Part shown: positions 9,416 through 17,191 of the stretch, in pieces | Numbering within the stretch: position 1 is the stretch's first letter | Layout of the letters: each line of letters starts with the position of its first letter | Source of the DNA: Spirochaetota bacterium | Lineage (GTDB): Bacteria > Spirochaetota > UBA4802 > JAFGDQ01 | Direction: 5' to 3' | NCBI GenBank assembly: GCA_034190085.1 | Contig: JAXHTS010000035.1 | Coordinates: forward strand, 1 to 64,000 | DNA length: 64,000 bases | Program-made: the position numbers and the translations under genes | Notes under the pieces: generated by a model | What the model was told of the DNA's origin: nothing | The model's database searches: none | What the model saw: the letters and a program-made list of their open reading frames with translations, nothing else

Positions 9416-9486
9416 AAGAATTAGACAGGATTACAAGATCACAGGTAAAAAGGATTTTTAAAATCCTGTGATCCTGTCTAATTCTT
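9416..9486. repeat. Compound palindrome with 16-bp perfect arms
   Basis: The arms AAGAATTAGACAGGAT (9416-9431) and its exact complement (9471-9486) enclose a second pair, GATCACAGG (9437-9445) with CCTGTGATC (9465-9473), and an inner AGGATTTT/AAAATCCT pair (9451-9467). The inner and outer arms share bases, so alternative hairpins are possible. This looks like a dispersed REP- or MITE-like element rather than a simple terminator, because the ends are symmetrical and not followed by a T-run specific to one strand. Confidence 0.7.
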
Positions 9487-9553
9487 TTCCTTTTTGGTTC
9501 TGGCTTGTCCAGGTTAGGAATATCGGAATTAAAATTGATTGTTGAGTGAGAGC

Positions 9554-9581
9554 GTAGGGGCGAAGGGCCCTTCGTCCCTAC
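9554..9581. repeat. GC-rich 28-bp palindrome
   Basis: GTAGGGGCGAAGGG (9554-9567) is followed directly by its near-perfect complement (9568-9581, one mismatch). It is much richer in GC than its surroundings and resembles dispersed palindromes found in many environmental genomes. It could act as a bidirectional terminator, but no T-run is seen. Confidence 0.6.
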
Positions 9582-9659
9582 AACTAATATATACTGAATT
9601 ATCCATTAGGATATATATCCTTAAGGCAGATAATTGATATAAATTAAGGAGGTATTATT

Positions 9660-10070
9660 ATGAACATTAAAAGGTATATCCTTGCAAGCATTGCTGTCTT
9701 CTTTACTTTTCAGATTGTTGACTCAATTTTCCAGTTTTTAATTCTAAGCTCCATCTATGAAACTCTTGAACATGTCTGGCGCCCTGATATGATGCAGAAA
9801 ATGTGGATATTTCTTGCAACCTCGTTTGTGTTCTCATTCCTGTTCGTTTATATCTTCTCAAAAGGATATGAAGGCAAAGGGGTTGCAGAGGGTGTTCGTT
9901 ACGGACTGCTGATTGGTCTTTTAATGTATATTGGGGGGATGTTCAATCAATATGTTGTGTACCCAATCCCCTTCAGCCTTGCTCTTCAATGGTTTGTTTA
10001 TGGCTTAATTGATACTACTGCCTGCGGGGTAGTGGCTGCGCTAATCTACAAGCCAAAAGAAACTTCCTGA
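9660..10070 (+). CDS. Small integral membrane protein of unknown function
   Basis: I do not recognise the family. The 136-residue product has four likely membrane spans (about 7-30, 48-66, 82-102, 108-128), with a charged KGYEGKGVAEGVRYG loop in the middle. A good ribosome site (GGAGG) lies 8 bases before the ATG. It sits alone between repeat elements in the accessory island. The pattern is similar to small DUF membrane proteins of cytoplasmic membranes; no catalytic residues stand out. Confidence 0.7.
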   Translation: MNIKRYILASIAVFFTFQIVDSIFQFLILSSIYETLEHVWRPDMMQKMWIFLATSFVFSFLFVYIFSKGYEGKGVAEGVRYGLLIGLLMYIGGMFNQYVVYPIPFSLALQWFVYGLIDTTACGVVAALIYKPKETS

Positions 10071-10489
10071 CAAGAGAGTGACTTTTGATGGGGAGCTTGT
10101 TTCTTTTGTGTTGAAAAGGTTATATTATACCTGGGAATTATAAATAATCGTAACTACTCAGCTAATGTCATTCCCCTGTATTCACAGGGGCAGGCTCTGT
10201 GAATGCAGGAATCTTATATGTTTACAAAACCCTACTAATAATTGCTATAGATTCCGGCATTCCGCTGCGCTACAGCCGGAATGACATACTTTTACACTGC
10301 CCCAACTCAATTCCTTAATACTATTTTATCTAATAGTGTATATGAAAAAACACCTGAGTAGTTATAAATAATCAATAATTGTGCTGCTGAAAAATCAACG
10401 TATCAGTTATCTGAAATGGTCTCAAAATCTATTCACTATACAAAGTTTTACTTTACATTTTATTTTACCTAAACTCAGTCTGCTTTGGA
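10071..10489. other. Intergenic region occupied mainly by a MITE-like element
   Basis: No gene. Most of the stretch (10140-10373) is one inverted-repeat element with flanking direct repeats, described separately; the remaining 110 bases before the CPBP gene show nothing clear. Confidence 0.6.
10140..10373. mobile_element. MITE-like non-autonomous element with terminal inverted repeats
   Basis: Terminal inverted repeats TAACTACTCAG (10151-10161) and CTGAGTAGTTA (10354-10364) bound about 215 bases without a gene. Outside them, the 10-base direct repeat ATAAATAATC occurs at 10140-10149 and 10364-10373, as expected of a target-site duplication. Inside lie two palindromes: a CCCCTG/CAGGGG hairpin near 10173-10190 and ATTCCGGC (10251-10258) with GCCGGAAT (10275-10282). 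The structure suggests transposition by an unlinked transposase; no such transposase is in the window. Family unknown. Confidence 0.6.
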
Positions 10490-11278
10490 TTAAAACAATC
10501 TCTGCAACTGTCCTTTTTGGAACATGGCTGTAATATCCATACTCCATGCAACAGCCACATGAATGATTACCCCGCCAAAAATTGATCTTGTTCTTAATGC
10601 CAAGGTTCCAAGGAACATGCCAGCTATTATTGCTCCCAATGTTTCTGGAAAAGGTTTCTGAAAGTGGATCATTGTGTATGGAACTGACATCAAAAGGATT
10701 GAATAAGCACCAATGTATCTGGAAAAGGAAAAGAGAATAAACCCGCGGAAAAAGAACTCAAGAGTTAAAAACTGAAGCGCATAAGCTGATTCCCATAATA
10801 CGAGTTCAGTCCAAGTGTTTGCAGCATGCTTGTAAAAGGGGTATGTTCGTAAAAAGCCTGGATCTTTGGATGCAATATATACAAGCGGAAAAACAGCAAC
10901 AAACATCACCACATAAAGAAGCATTACTCTCGGAGACCTGTTCGTCCTGAAGCCATAGTCCCTGATGTTCTCTTTGAACATGCATTTTATAACCATTACA
11001 GGAATAATAAAATAAACGCAAACTCTGAAGAACGCCCAGTAAAGATTTGAATATATTCCTGGATACGGGTAAACTTGAAAATAATTTCCAAAAAGTTGAT
11101 AAAATGTTGGGCTTTTGCCAAAATATTTTAAAGACACAAGAACAAATGTAAATAACAGAAATACAATAATCGCTCTGCTGTCTATCCTGTTTTGCAGGTC
11201 TTTATCAATATATTCTTTATTTATTTTTTGCCACTGTTTAATTGTGTAATGATGTAAAAGTTTAAGCATAGTATTCAA
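10490..11278 (-). CDS. CPBP-family intramembrane protein (Rce1/Abi-like), altered motif
   Basis: The 262-residue protein has about eight membrane spans and the CPBP (Abi, PF02517-type) pattern: LEFFFRG at 173-179, H205 in YTMIHF and H240 in VIIHVAVAW. CPBP members are glutamate-type intramembrane proteases linked in bacteria to bacteriocin self-immunity and CAAX-like processing. In the canonical EExxxR motif the first glutamate is Leu173 here, so proteolytic activity is uncertain. It stands alone in the accessory island. The start is the ATG at 11278; an ATG three codons later is possible. Confidence 0.75.
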   Translation of the reverse strand: MNTMLKLLHHYTIKQWQKINKEYIDKDLQNRIDSRAIIVFLLFTFVLVSLKYFGKSPTFYQLFGNYFQVYPYPGIYSNLYWAFFRVCVYFIIPVMVIKCMFKENIRDYGFRTNRSPRVMLLYVVMFVAVFPLVYIASKDPGFLRTYPFYKHAANTWTELVLWESAYALQFLTLEFFFRGFILFSFSRYIGAYSILLMSVPYTMIHFQKPFPETLGAIIAGMFLGTLALRTRSIFGGVIIHVAVAWSMDITAMFQKGQLQRLF

Positions 11279-11392
11279 TCATTCTGTTTTATAAATTCGA
11301 TCAGTCCCCAGCACATAGATAACTGTCCAACTCTGCTTGTTGTAAAAAGCGGAGTCCTTAGCAACAAGTAATCAAGGCAAATGTAGTGACTT

Positions 11393-11806
11393 TTATGCAA
11401 AAATTGTGACTGCAAGAATTGTCAGCGATGCTAAGAATAGTACCAGACTTATAACCAACAGCAGTCGTTTAACAAAAACCACCCTCCTGTGCATGGCTTT
11501 GATGGACTGGACAGATTCGCTTGCATATCTGTAACGCCATGGGAACAGCACAAAAAAAGAAGCAAGCAAAGATATCAGCCATAAAATAATTGCAGCCTTA
11601 ATTGACCATGATGTCTCTTTAACCTCAAATGAGCTTTTGCCTATTGCCAGAAAGATTGTTAAGGATATGGATATCATGCTTGCCAAAAACTTGGCAGCGT
11701 CTTCCAAACGGTTGGGCGTGTCCTGCTCCTCTTTCCATGTGTATTCAATCCAGCTTCTTGTGTCTGGTGAAGGTTTGGTGCTTTTTATTGTTTTTGGTTT
11801 GTCCAT
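11393..11806 (-). CDS. Three-span membrane protein of unknown function
   Basis: The product (137 residues from the preferred ATG at 11806, with AAAGAAG upstream; the frame opens at 11845) has a soluble N-terminus with a WIEYTWKEE segment, then hydrophobic stretches at about 37-57, 66-92 and 108-137 with a basic loop RYRYASESVQSIKAMHRR between the last two. I do not recognise the family. It resembles in layout the small multi-span partners found near conflict-type NTPases, but that is analogy only. It lies in the same orientation as the GxxExxY and CHAT genes, about 530 bases downstream of the former. Confidence 0.65.
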   Translation of the reverse strand: MDKPKTIKSTKPSPDTRSWIEYTWKEEQDTPNRLEDAAKFLASMISISLTIFLAIGKSSFEVKETSWSIKAAIILWLISLLASFFVLFPWRYRYASESVQSIKAMHRRVVFVKRLLLVISLVLFLASLTILAVTIFA

Positions 11807-11865
11807 TTTGTTCGCTTCTTTGTGATGATAAACTATTATAATCAAAATGTCATTATCTCACACTC

Positions 11866-11885
11866 ATTCCCGCGAATGCGGGAAT
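11866..11885. repeat. Palindromic repeat, ATTCCCGC type
   Basis: ATTCCCGC (11866-11873) and GCGGGAAT (11878-11885) flank a four-base loop. It belongs to the same repeat family as 12001-12020 and 16585-16604. Confidence 0.65.
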
Positions 11886-12000
11886 CTAAGAACTCATACT
11901 CTACAGAAAATAAATTCTGATTTAGTGAGAAAGTAACTTAGAATACCTGATTTTAAGCCTTTTGCAAAAAAAAAATACTACGTGCAATTCAATCTAATGG

Positions 12001-12020
12001 ATTCCTGCATTCGCAGGAAT
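12001..12020. repeat. Palindromic repeat, ATTCCTGC type
   Basis: ATTCCTGC (12001-12008), loop ATTC, GCAGGAAT (12013-12020), followed by GACA. The same unit with the same following bases occurs at 16585-16608. Confidence 0.65.
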
Positions 12021-12271
12021 GACAGTACCTGACAATTGTTTCCATAACTTAATAATATTGCCCTAAATCCCCTAAAAGGGGGACTTCCTGTATGTCTTTC
12101 AGCTTTTACCAAAGTATCTTCTTAAAAAGCGTCATATTCTTTCTCATATCTCTTTCAAGCAAAATAACTTACTTCAGAGGTGCAATATGAGCATTCATAA
12201 AAAACAAATAACCATTACAACTATAAAACAAAAACAAGAACAAATCTTCAAGTCCACCTTCTGCGGATTTA

Positions 12272-12770
12272 CTGACTTCTACCCACATTTTTTTGTGTAA
12301 AACAAGGAGATGTGGGGATTAAGGAGATATGGAGATATTTAATCAATTTCTATTCTTCTAAAATCTGCCCTCTCCTTAGCAAAGTTAACAAGAATACCAA
12401 CTTTAAGTCCGGTTGCTTTTAAATATGAACGAATTTGAGCATAATGTGATTTACTAAGATTTTCAACAGTCTTGAGTTCAATAATAATTCTATTTTCTAC
12501 AAGAATATCAAGCCTATGACAGCCAATTTGTTCATCTTGATAAAAGATAATAACTTCCTTTTCGTTTTCTGCTGTAATATTACAATTTTTTAACTCAATT
12601 AATAATGCCTTTCTATAAATACTTTCCAAAAATCCTGGACCAAGAGTATTATGAACCTTAATAATAGACTTTATTATTAATTCAGTTAGTTTATCTTCTT
12701 TATATTCAATCACCTTATCTCTATAATCCCCTTATCCCCTATTTTACACTAATTTGTGGGTAGATGTCAG
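12272..12770. repeat. Long imperfect inverted repeat enclosing the GxxExxY gene
   Basis: The left arm (12272-12337) and right arm (12714-12770) are imperfect complements. Read outward from the gene, both contain a GGGGAT-rich part, then TTTTACAC, AA, TGTGGGTAGA and GTCAG. The arms touch the start and stop of the enclosed gene, so gene plus arms make a unit of about 500 bases. This suggests a small mobile or cassette-like unit, or a transcript with a long stem. No target duplication was identified. Confidence 0.6.
12339..12713 (-). CDS. GxxExxY-family protein (PD-(D/E)XK nuclease-like)
   Basis: The 124-residue protein has the signature G27-F-L-E30-S-I-Y33 (GPGFLESIY) that names the family, followed by D69 in RLDILV and E79-L-K81, a PD-(D/E)XK-type active-site arrangement, and the conserved YAQIRSYLKATGLKVGILVNF region split around residue 91-111. 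Biochemical function in bacteria is not established; a nuclease or nucleic-acid role is inferred from fold. The frame opens at a GTG (12713) with AAGG directly before it. The gene sits inside a long inverted repeat, 138 bases downstream of the CHAT gene on the same strand. Confidence 0.85.
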   Translation of the reverse strand: MIEYKEDKLTELIIKSIIKVHNTLGPGFLESIYRKALLIELKNCNITAENEKEVIIFYQDEQIGCHRLDILVENRIIIELKTVENLSKSHYAQIRSYLKATGLKVGILVNFAKERADFRRIEID

Positions 12771-12850
12771 GGGGGATTTAGGGGTAGGGGGGCTCCACAT
12801 GCATAGTCGTAATCTTTTCGCAAAAAATTGCACGATACAGCCTTGCCACA

Positions 12851-15800
12851 CTACAACACTCCCATCTCTTTAAGCATTTTCTCTACTGATTTAATATCGG
12901 CAAAATTTGCCTGCCTGCCTATCTCATAGCTTCTTATAAGAATTTGACGCCCTTCCTCTTTGTTGCCATTTACATAAAGAAATTGCCCAAGGGCAAGACC
13001 AACGTGATATAATCCCATTGCATCACCTGTTTCTGCTGCTAATTTGTAAGCAGTTGATTCATATTCAACAAATTTTTGATAATCGTTCTTTTTTATAGCA
13101 ATCATGGCCATATTGTGCAATGTTATAATTTGACCGCTCTTATCCCCAATCTCTTGACTGATTTTTAAACTATCCTCAAGATATTTAAGAGCAGTCTTAT
13201 AATCGCCTCGGGTATAATAATTACTACCAATATTACTAAGCGTAGTACCTTGGCCTGATTTATACCCAATCTCTTGACGGATTTTTAAACTATCCTCAAG
13301 ATATTTTAGAGCAGTCTCATAATCGCCTCGGGCGTCGTATATCTGACTGATATTATTTAGCGTAGTACCTTGGCCTGATTTATCCCCAATCTCTTGACGG
13401 ATTTTTAAACTATCCTCAAGATATTTTAGAGCAGTCTCATAATCGCCTCGGGTATAATAATTACTACCAATATTATTAAGCGTAGTACCTTGGCCTGATT
13501 TATCCCCAATCTCTTGACTTATTTTTAAACTATCCTCAAGATATTTTAGAGCAGTCTCATAATCGCCTCGGGCGTCGTATATCTGACTGATATTATTTAG
13601 CGTAGTACCTTGGCCTGATTTATCCCCAATCTCTTGACGGATTTTTAAACTATCCTCAAGATATTTTAGAGCAGTCTCATAATCGCCTCGGGCGTTGTAT
13701 ATCTGACTGATATTATTTAGCGTAGTACCTTGGCCTGATTTATCCCCAATCTCTCCATATTTTAACAACGTCGTATTAAAAAATTCTAAAGCATCTTCAT
13801 AGTTTCCATATAAATGTAATAGTAATCCTAATCTGTTTAGGACTGAAGCATCTGTTCCTTTACCGAGCAAATGATAAACCTTCATTGCATAATAGTAAGA
13901 ATTCTGGTATAGTGAATAGGCATAATAGTGACTTGAAAGCATGTCCCCAATAGACCCTGTCCGATTTTTAATGTTAGCGCCCTCAAAATGAAAAAACGCC
14001 TGTTCAAGCTCAGTTATAGAATTTTCAATATTTTCAAAGCAGTGATAATGATAAATTCCAGCCTGCTTATGTGAAAAGTCTGCGGAGGGAATGTTAATAT
14101 CTGCATCAGTCAATATATCCTTAACAATGGAAGTGCAGTAAAAATAGACTTTATCTATTTCGGGGTTTAGCGATATTTCAATCAGTGTAAGGTCATTTAG
14201 ATAAGAAAGTATGTCTTCAATATCCTTTAAATCTTCAGCATCCTGAATTTGCAATTGCAGGGCAAATTGCTGAACAGGAATCTGAAAATTGGAAAGAAGC
14301 CCAAGCATGACCTGGTGTTTTGGATTTAGCAGATTAAATAATTCGCCAATAAGAATATTCTGGCTCATCTTCATTTTCACCTGTTCGGTTTCTTTTGCAT
14401 ACTTTTTACGAAAGGTTTCCAGAGAATCGAGAGCATGTCTGATTTTCCCAGGGTCATTTTTAAAGAGTTCGTTAAAAAACTCAAGCGCCCTGTAATTGCC
14501 CCCAAATGACTGGTGCAGGTCTTTTGCAATATCAACAAACTCGAGCTTTTTTTGAAATGAAGGCTGATTCTCATTCTGCAATTTTTGAATATGTTCAACA
14601 ATTCCATAAAGCTCCAGGTTGTGACACTTTTTCCAGAAATCGTTAAAGCCAACCTGATTCAGGTCAAAACTGGCTATGCCTTTAAAATCGGGCAATGGAT
14701 ACCTGGAGGTCAAAATTACATAGTGGTTTTGAACACGGATTAGGAAATCAATCACATCCTTAATATCCTGGTATTCTTCAGATATCTCTGTGCCAGGTCC
14801 CTTTTGAAAGGTCTCCAGATTATCGAAAATAAAGACAGGCCTGCATACACTTGCAGTCTGGCCAACGAGATACATAAGCTGGTCCATGCCCTTATCGCAC
14901 AAACCAAATTCCTTACTATTAAATTTACTCTTTTTTTTAAGAAACTCCTGTAGTTGATTCTGGATATCCTGGAAGGATTTGATCTTTTCATTAAAAACAA
15001 AGGGCTCTGTTTTCGGATATGATGCTATTAGGCGCTGTACCATATGTTCTGACATAGCGGTTTTGCCAACACCGCCCATGCCCTTTAATAAAACAGGTTT
15101 TTTAGCAAAAAAAGGCGGCATAATCCTCGCCTTATCCAGTCTGCGGCCTATAAATATATAATCCTTATCATGTTTCAGCAGAAGCCTGTCCTTTTCATAA
15201 ATAAAACGATAGGAGGACAATTCCAGTTTCTCCTGTGGGCTATCCCAGTCCACAAGGTGTTCAATGTTTTTTGAGAGATAGATGTTTGGAATGATCCACT
15301 GCAAAGGTTGCGGTGTTTTGACCTTTGCATTGATCTGGTCTTTATATTCCTGCTCTTTCATGTGTGTTACTGCAGAATTAAACGCGACTAGAATATTCTG
15401 CTTTTTTGCAATCTGCGCATAAAAATGAGCGCTGAATTCGGTCGCGTATTTGTCCAAAACAGCCATGCCCATTGAAATGACTGCTGAAATGCCAGTTCTT
15501 AGCAGATGATTTGTTATTCCACGCAGACCCTCTTCATTGCTGCCCTGTGCAGATTGACATGAAGCGAGCGCTACTAATGGAATTTTGTAATCAGGATTAC
15601 AATTCAGTGTGTCTGCAAATTCCTTTGCGCTTACCCTGTTAAGGGTTAAGTCTAATGGATTCTCTAAATCTAGCACACCTGTGCCGTCTATAAAAGAGGC
15701 ATGTCCTGAATAGTGCAGAACATGGTATCTATTCTTTTTTATCTTTGTCTCCAGAGCCTCAAGCGAGCCGTCATCAGTAAAATCGATCTGCACCTGGCCT

Positions 15801-16300
15801 TTACGGAGCAAGGGGTAAAATGCCTGTAATATTTGAAATTCTTCATCTTCATAGGATAATCTGCCTTTATAATCAACAACCTCAGGTGATGAGATCATAA
15901 TCAAAATCTTGAGAGGGGGCGCAAGTTCTGCAGGTTTTGGTTTTTTTACATCTTCTACAAAATCGGGTAAACATTTGGTAAGTATAAGCTGTTGAATGTT
16001 TCCAAGAGGTTGACTGGATATCTTATCAATAGCCATTATCCAGGGTAGGTTTAGTATTTCATTGTCATGGTGCAAAAGCTGAATCACAAAATAGTCACCT
16101 GAATTATTTATCTTTTTCAGTACATCTGTAAATTCACGCGTTGAATTGATGATGTTGGATAATATTGCCTTCATATTTTCGAGCACATCAGCCCGAAGAG
16201 GAAAGCCCTGTTCCAGATGTTTGATGATCTTAGCGTTCTCTTCTTTTAGTTCTTCAGTTTGTTTATTTTTGATGTCTGGATTGATCTGTTTGTAAATCAT
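12851..16300 (-). CDS. CHAT protease-STAND NTPase-TPR protein
   Basis: A three-part protein of 1149 residues from the preferred ATG at 16300 (GGAAAG lies about 8 bases upstream; the frame opens at 16336, and numbers here count from that). Residues about 140-355 form a CHAT caspase-like protease with His212 (HYSGHA) and Cys260 (ALASCQS). Residues about 395-700 are a STAND/NB-ARC-like NTPase with Walker A GMGGVGKT (419-426) and Walker B FIFDN (502-506). Residues about 820-1160 are TPRs, several nearly identical. This layout is typical of signalling or conflict proteins in which the repeats sense and the protease executes; the target is unknown. It lies in a repeat-rich island next to small unknown genes. 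Confidence 0.9.
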   Translation of the reverse strand: MIYKQINPDIKNKQTEELKEENAKIIKHLEQGFPLRADVLENMKAILSNIINSTREFTDVLKKINNSGDYFVIQLLHHDNEILNLPWIMAIDKISSQPLGNIQQLILTKCLPDFVEDVKKPKPAELAPPLKILIMISSPEVVDYKGRLSYEDEEFQILQAFYPLLRKGQVQIDFTDDGSLEALETKIKKNRYHVLHYSGHASFIDGTGVLDLENPLDLTLNRVSAKEFADTLNCNPDYKIPLVALASCQSAQGSNEEGLRGITNHLLRTGISAVISMGMAVLDKYATEFSAHFYAQIAKKQNILVAFNSAVTHMKEQEYKDQINAKVKTPQPLQWIIPNIYLSKNIEHLVDWDSPQEKLELSSYRFIYEKDRLLLKHDKDYIFIGRRLDKARIMPPFFAKKPVLLKGMGGVGKTAMSEHMVQRLIASYPKTEPFVFNEKIKSFQDIQNQLQEFLKKKSKFNSKEFGLCDKGMDQLMYLVGQTASVCRPVFIFDNLETFQKGPGTEISEEYQDIKDVIDFLIRVQNHYVILTSRYPLPDFKGIASFDLNQVGFNDFWKKCHNLELYGIVEHIQKLQNENQPSFQKKLEFVDIAKDLHQSFGGNYRALEFFNELFKNDPGKIRHALDSLETFRKKYAKETEQVKMKMSQNILIGELFNLLNPKHQVMLGLLSNFQIPVQQFALQLQIQDAEDLKDIEDILSYLNDLTLIEISLNPEIDKVYFYCTSIVKDILTDADINIPSADFSHKQAGIYHYHCFENIENSITELEQAFFHFEGANIKNRTGSIGDMLSSHYYAYSLYQNSYYYAMKVYHLLGKGTDASVLNRLGLLLHLYGNYEDALEFFNTTLLKYGEIGDKSGQGTTLNNISQIYNARGDYETALKYLEDSLKIRQEIGDKSGQGTTLNNISQIYDARGDYETALKYLEDSLKISQEIGDKSGQGTTLNNIGSNYYTRGDYETALKYLEDSLKIRQEIGDKSGQGTTLNNISQIYDARGDYETALKYLEDSLKIRQEIGYKSGQGTTLSNIGSNYYTRGDYKTALKYLEDSLKISQEIGDKSGQIITLHNMAMIAIKKNDYQKFVEYESTAYKLAAETGDAMGLYHVGLALGQFLYVNGNKEEGRQILIRSYEIGRQANFADIKSVEKMLKEMGVL
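13141..13760 (-). repeat. Tandem 120-bp coding repeats (TPR units) in the CHAT gene
   Basis: About five copies of an exact 120-base period encode 40-residue TPR units containing GDYETALKYLEDSLKI and SGQGTTLNNI. Copies differ at only a few bases, mainly where the unit reads IYDARGDY versus YYTRGDY, and where IRQEIG alternates with ISQEIG. Such DNA-level identity points to recent duplication or gene conversion, and the copy number may vary between strains. Confidence 0.9.
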
Positions 16301-16336
16301 TATTATCTTTCCTTTCAAAGTATATAATTCAATCAA

Positions 16337-16784
16337 AGGATCAAGGAGGAATGTAGCTTTTCAATAAATGGCAGTTAAAATCTTGTTATGCCCACACGTA
16401 GTGGGGATATCCTGCCGCTTATTTAGAACTTACAGAAAAATAAAATAATCTCGAGTTCTTCTTAATTGCTTCTCTTATCTAAAGGTGATCAAATTTTATT
16501 AGCATCACTTCATTCAGAATGGGATACTGCTCAAAAAGCGTGGTGTAAACACAGTTTTCCACACTGTCTCACCTGCATTATTGGATTCCTGCATTCGCAG
16601 GAATGACATATGTCAAAGGTCACTCACCTGTATGCACAGGTGCAGGTTCTGCGGATGCAGGAGTCTATTTTATATAGAATCATGATGAGATTCCTTCAGG
16701 AGTTTACCCCTGTTGTATACAGGGGTAGGAATGACATCTGTATGATATTCATGTATTTGCAAGAATGACGTCTGTAAAGGGTAG
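16337..16784. other. Repeat-rich intergenic region upstream of the CHAT gene
   Basis: No gene. It holds several palindromes: CCCACACGTAGTGGG near 16392, the ATTCCTGC unit (16585-16604), CACCTGTATGCACAGGTG near 16627, and CCCCTG...CAGGGG near 16707-16726. Any promoter for the CHAT gene must lie here, but I cannot point to a convincing one. Confidence 0.55.
16585..16604. repeat. Palindromic repeat, ATTCCTGC type
   Basis: ATTCCTGC (16585-16592), loop ATTC, GCAGGAAT (16597-16604), followed by GACA. It is the same unit as at 12001-12020. Confidence 0.65.
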
Positions 16785-16976
16785 CTAATAGTTGTCAAAT
16801 TTTCTAAGTATTGCCGCATTCGAAACCGCTTTCTCTTGTATTTTTATATTCATTAATTCGTCACAAAATGGGCAATATGCCTGCATTTCTAATTCGCTAT
16901 CTTCACTGCCTTCCTCTATCTCAATGACCTTTTCAAAAATATGCTCCTTATTAAAAGCACATTCAACATTGTACAA
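16785..16976 (-). CDS. Small Cys-rich protein of unknown function; start doubtful
   Basis: The 63-residue product has one cysteine near the N-terminus (YNVECAFNKEH) and a CPFC knuckle (AYCPFCDELMNIKI), suggesting a zinc-binding fold, plus an acidic centre (EIEEGSEDSELE). The frame opens at a TTG at 16976 preceded by AAGG at only three bases. A better start, ATG at 17011 with GAGAGGGG just upstream, is in another frame (MFGKRKKKATR) and would join this one by a single-base shift near 16980. The gene may therefore be frameshifted or the TTG may be used. It lies 448 bases upstream of the CHAT gene, same strand. Family not recognised. Confidence 0.55.
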   Translation of the reverse strand: MYNVECAFNKEHIFEKVIEIEEGSEDSELEMQAYCPFCDELMNIKIQEKAVSNAAILRKFDNY

Positions 16977-17191
16977 AACCTTGTTGCTTTTTTCTTTCTT
17001 TTGCCAAACATTGCCCCTCTCAAAATTATAGTTTTTCGGCAGTTATCTAATCATCTTTAATAAAGAGTAGAATATAATGCAATATAAAAATAATTAGTGC
17101 TTGGGAAGATATTTTTCGTTGTAGGGTAAGTATTATATTCTATCAAATTTGGAAAGGTCTTAATAAACAGTAGGGATTATAGCGGTTTAAG

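Larger units (their letters stand above)
9349..9659. other. Intergenic region with two palindromic repeats
   Basis: No gene is seen. The stretch holds a compound palindrome (9416-9486) and a second palindrome (9554-9581), described separately, and marks the left border of the repeat-rich accessory island. A GGAGG just before 9660 serves the next gene. Confidence 0.6.
11846..12338. other. Repeat-rich intergenic region
   Basis: No gene. It contains two palindromes of the ATTCCtGC type (11866-11885 and 12001-12020), a CCCCTAAAAGGGGG motif near 12070, and at its right end the left arm of the inverted repeat that encloses the GxxExxY gene (12272-12337). Confidence 0.6.

Noticed and set aside
13141-13760. 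Regular repeats that could suggest a CRISPR array
   Set aside because: The period is 120 bases, has no unique spacers, and encodes TPR units in frame within the CHAT gene.
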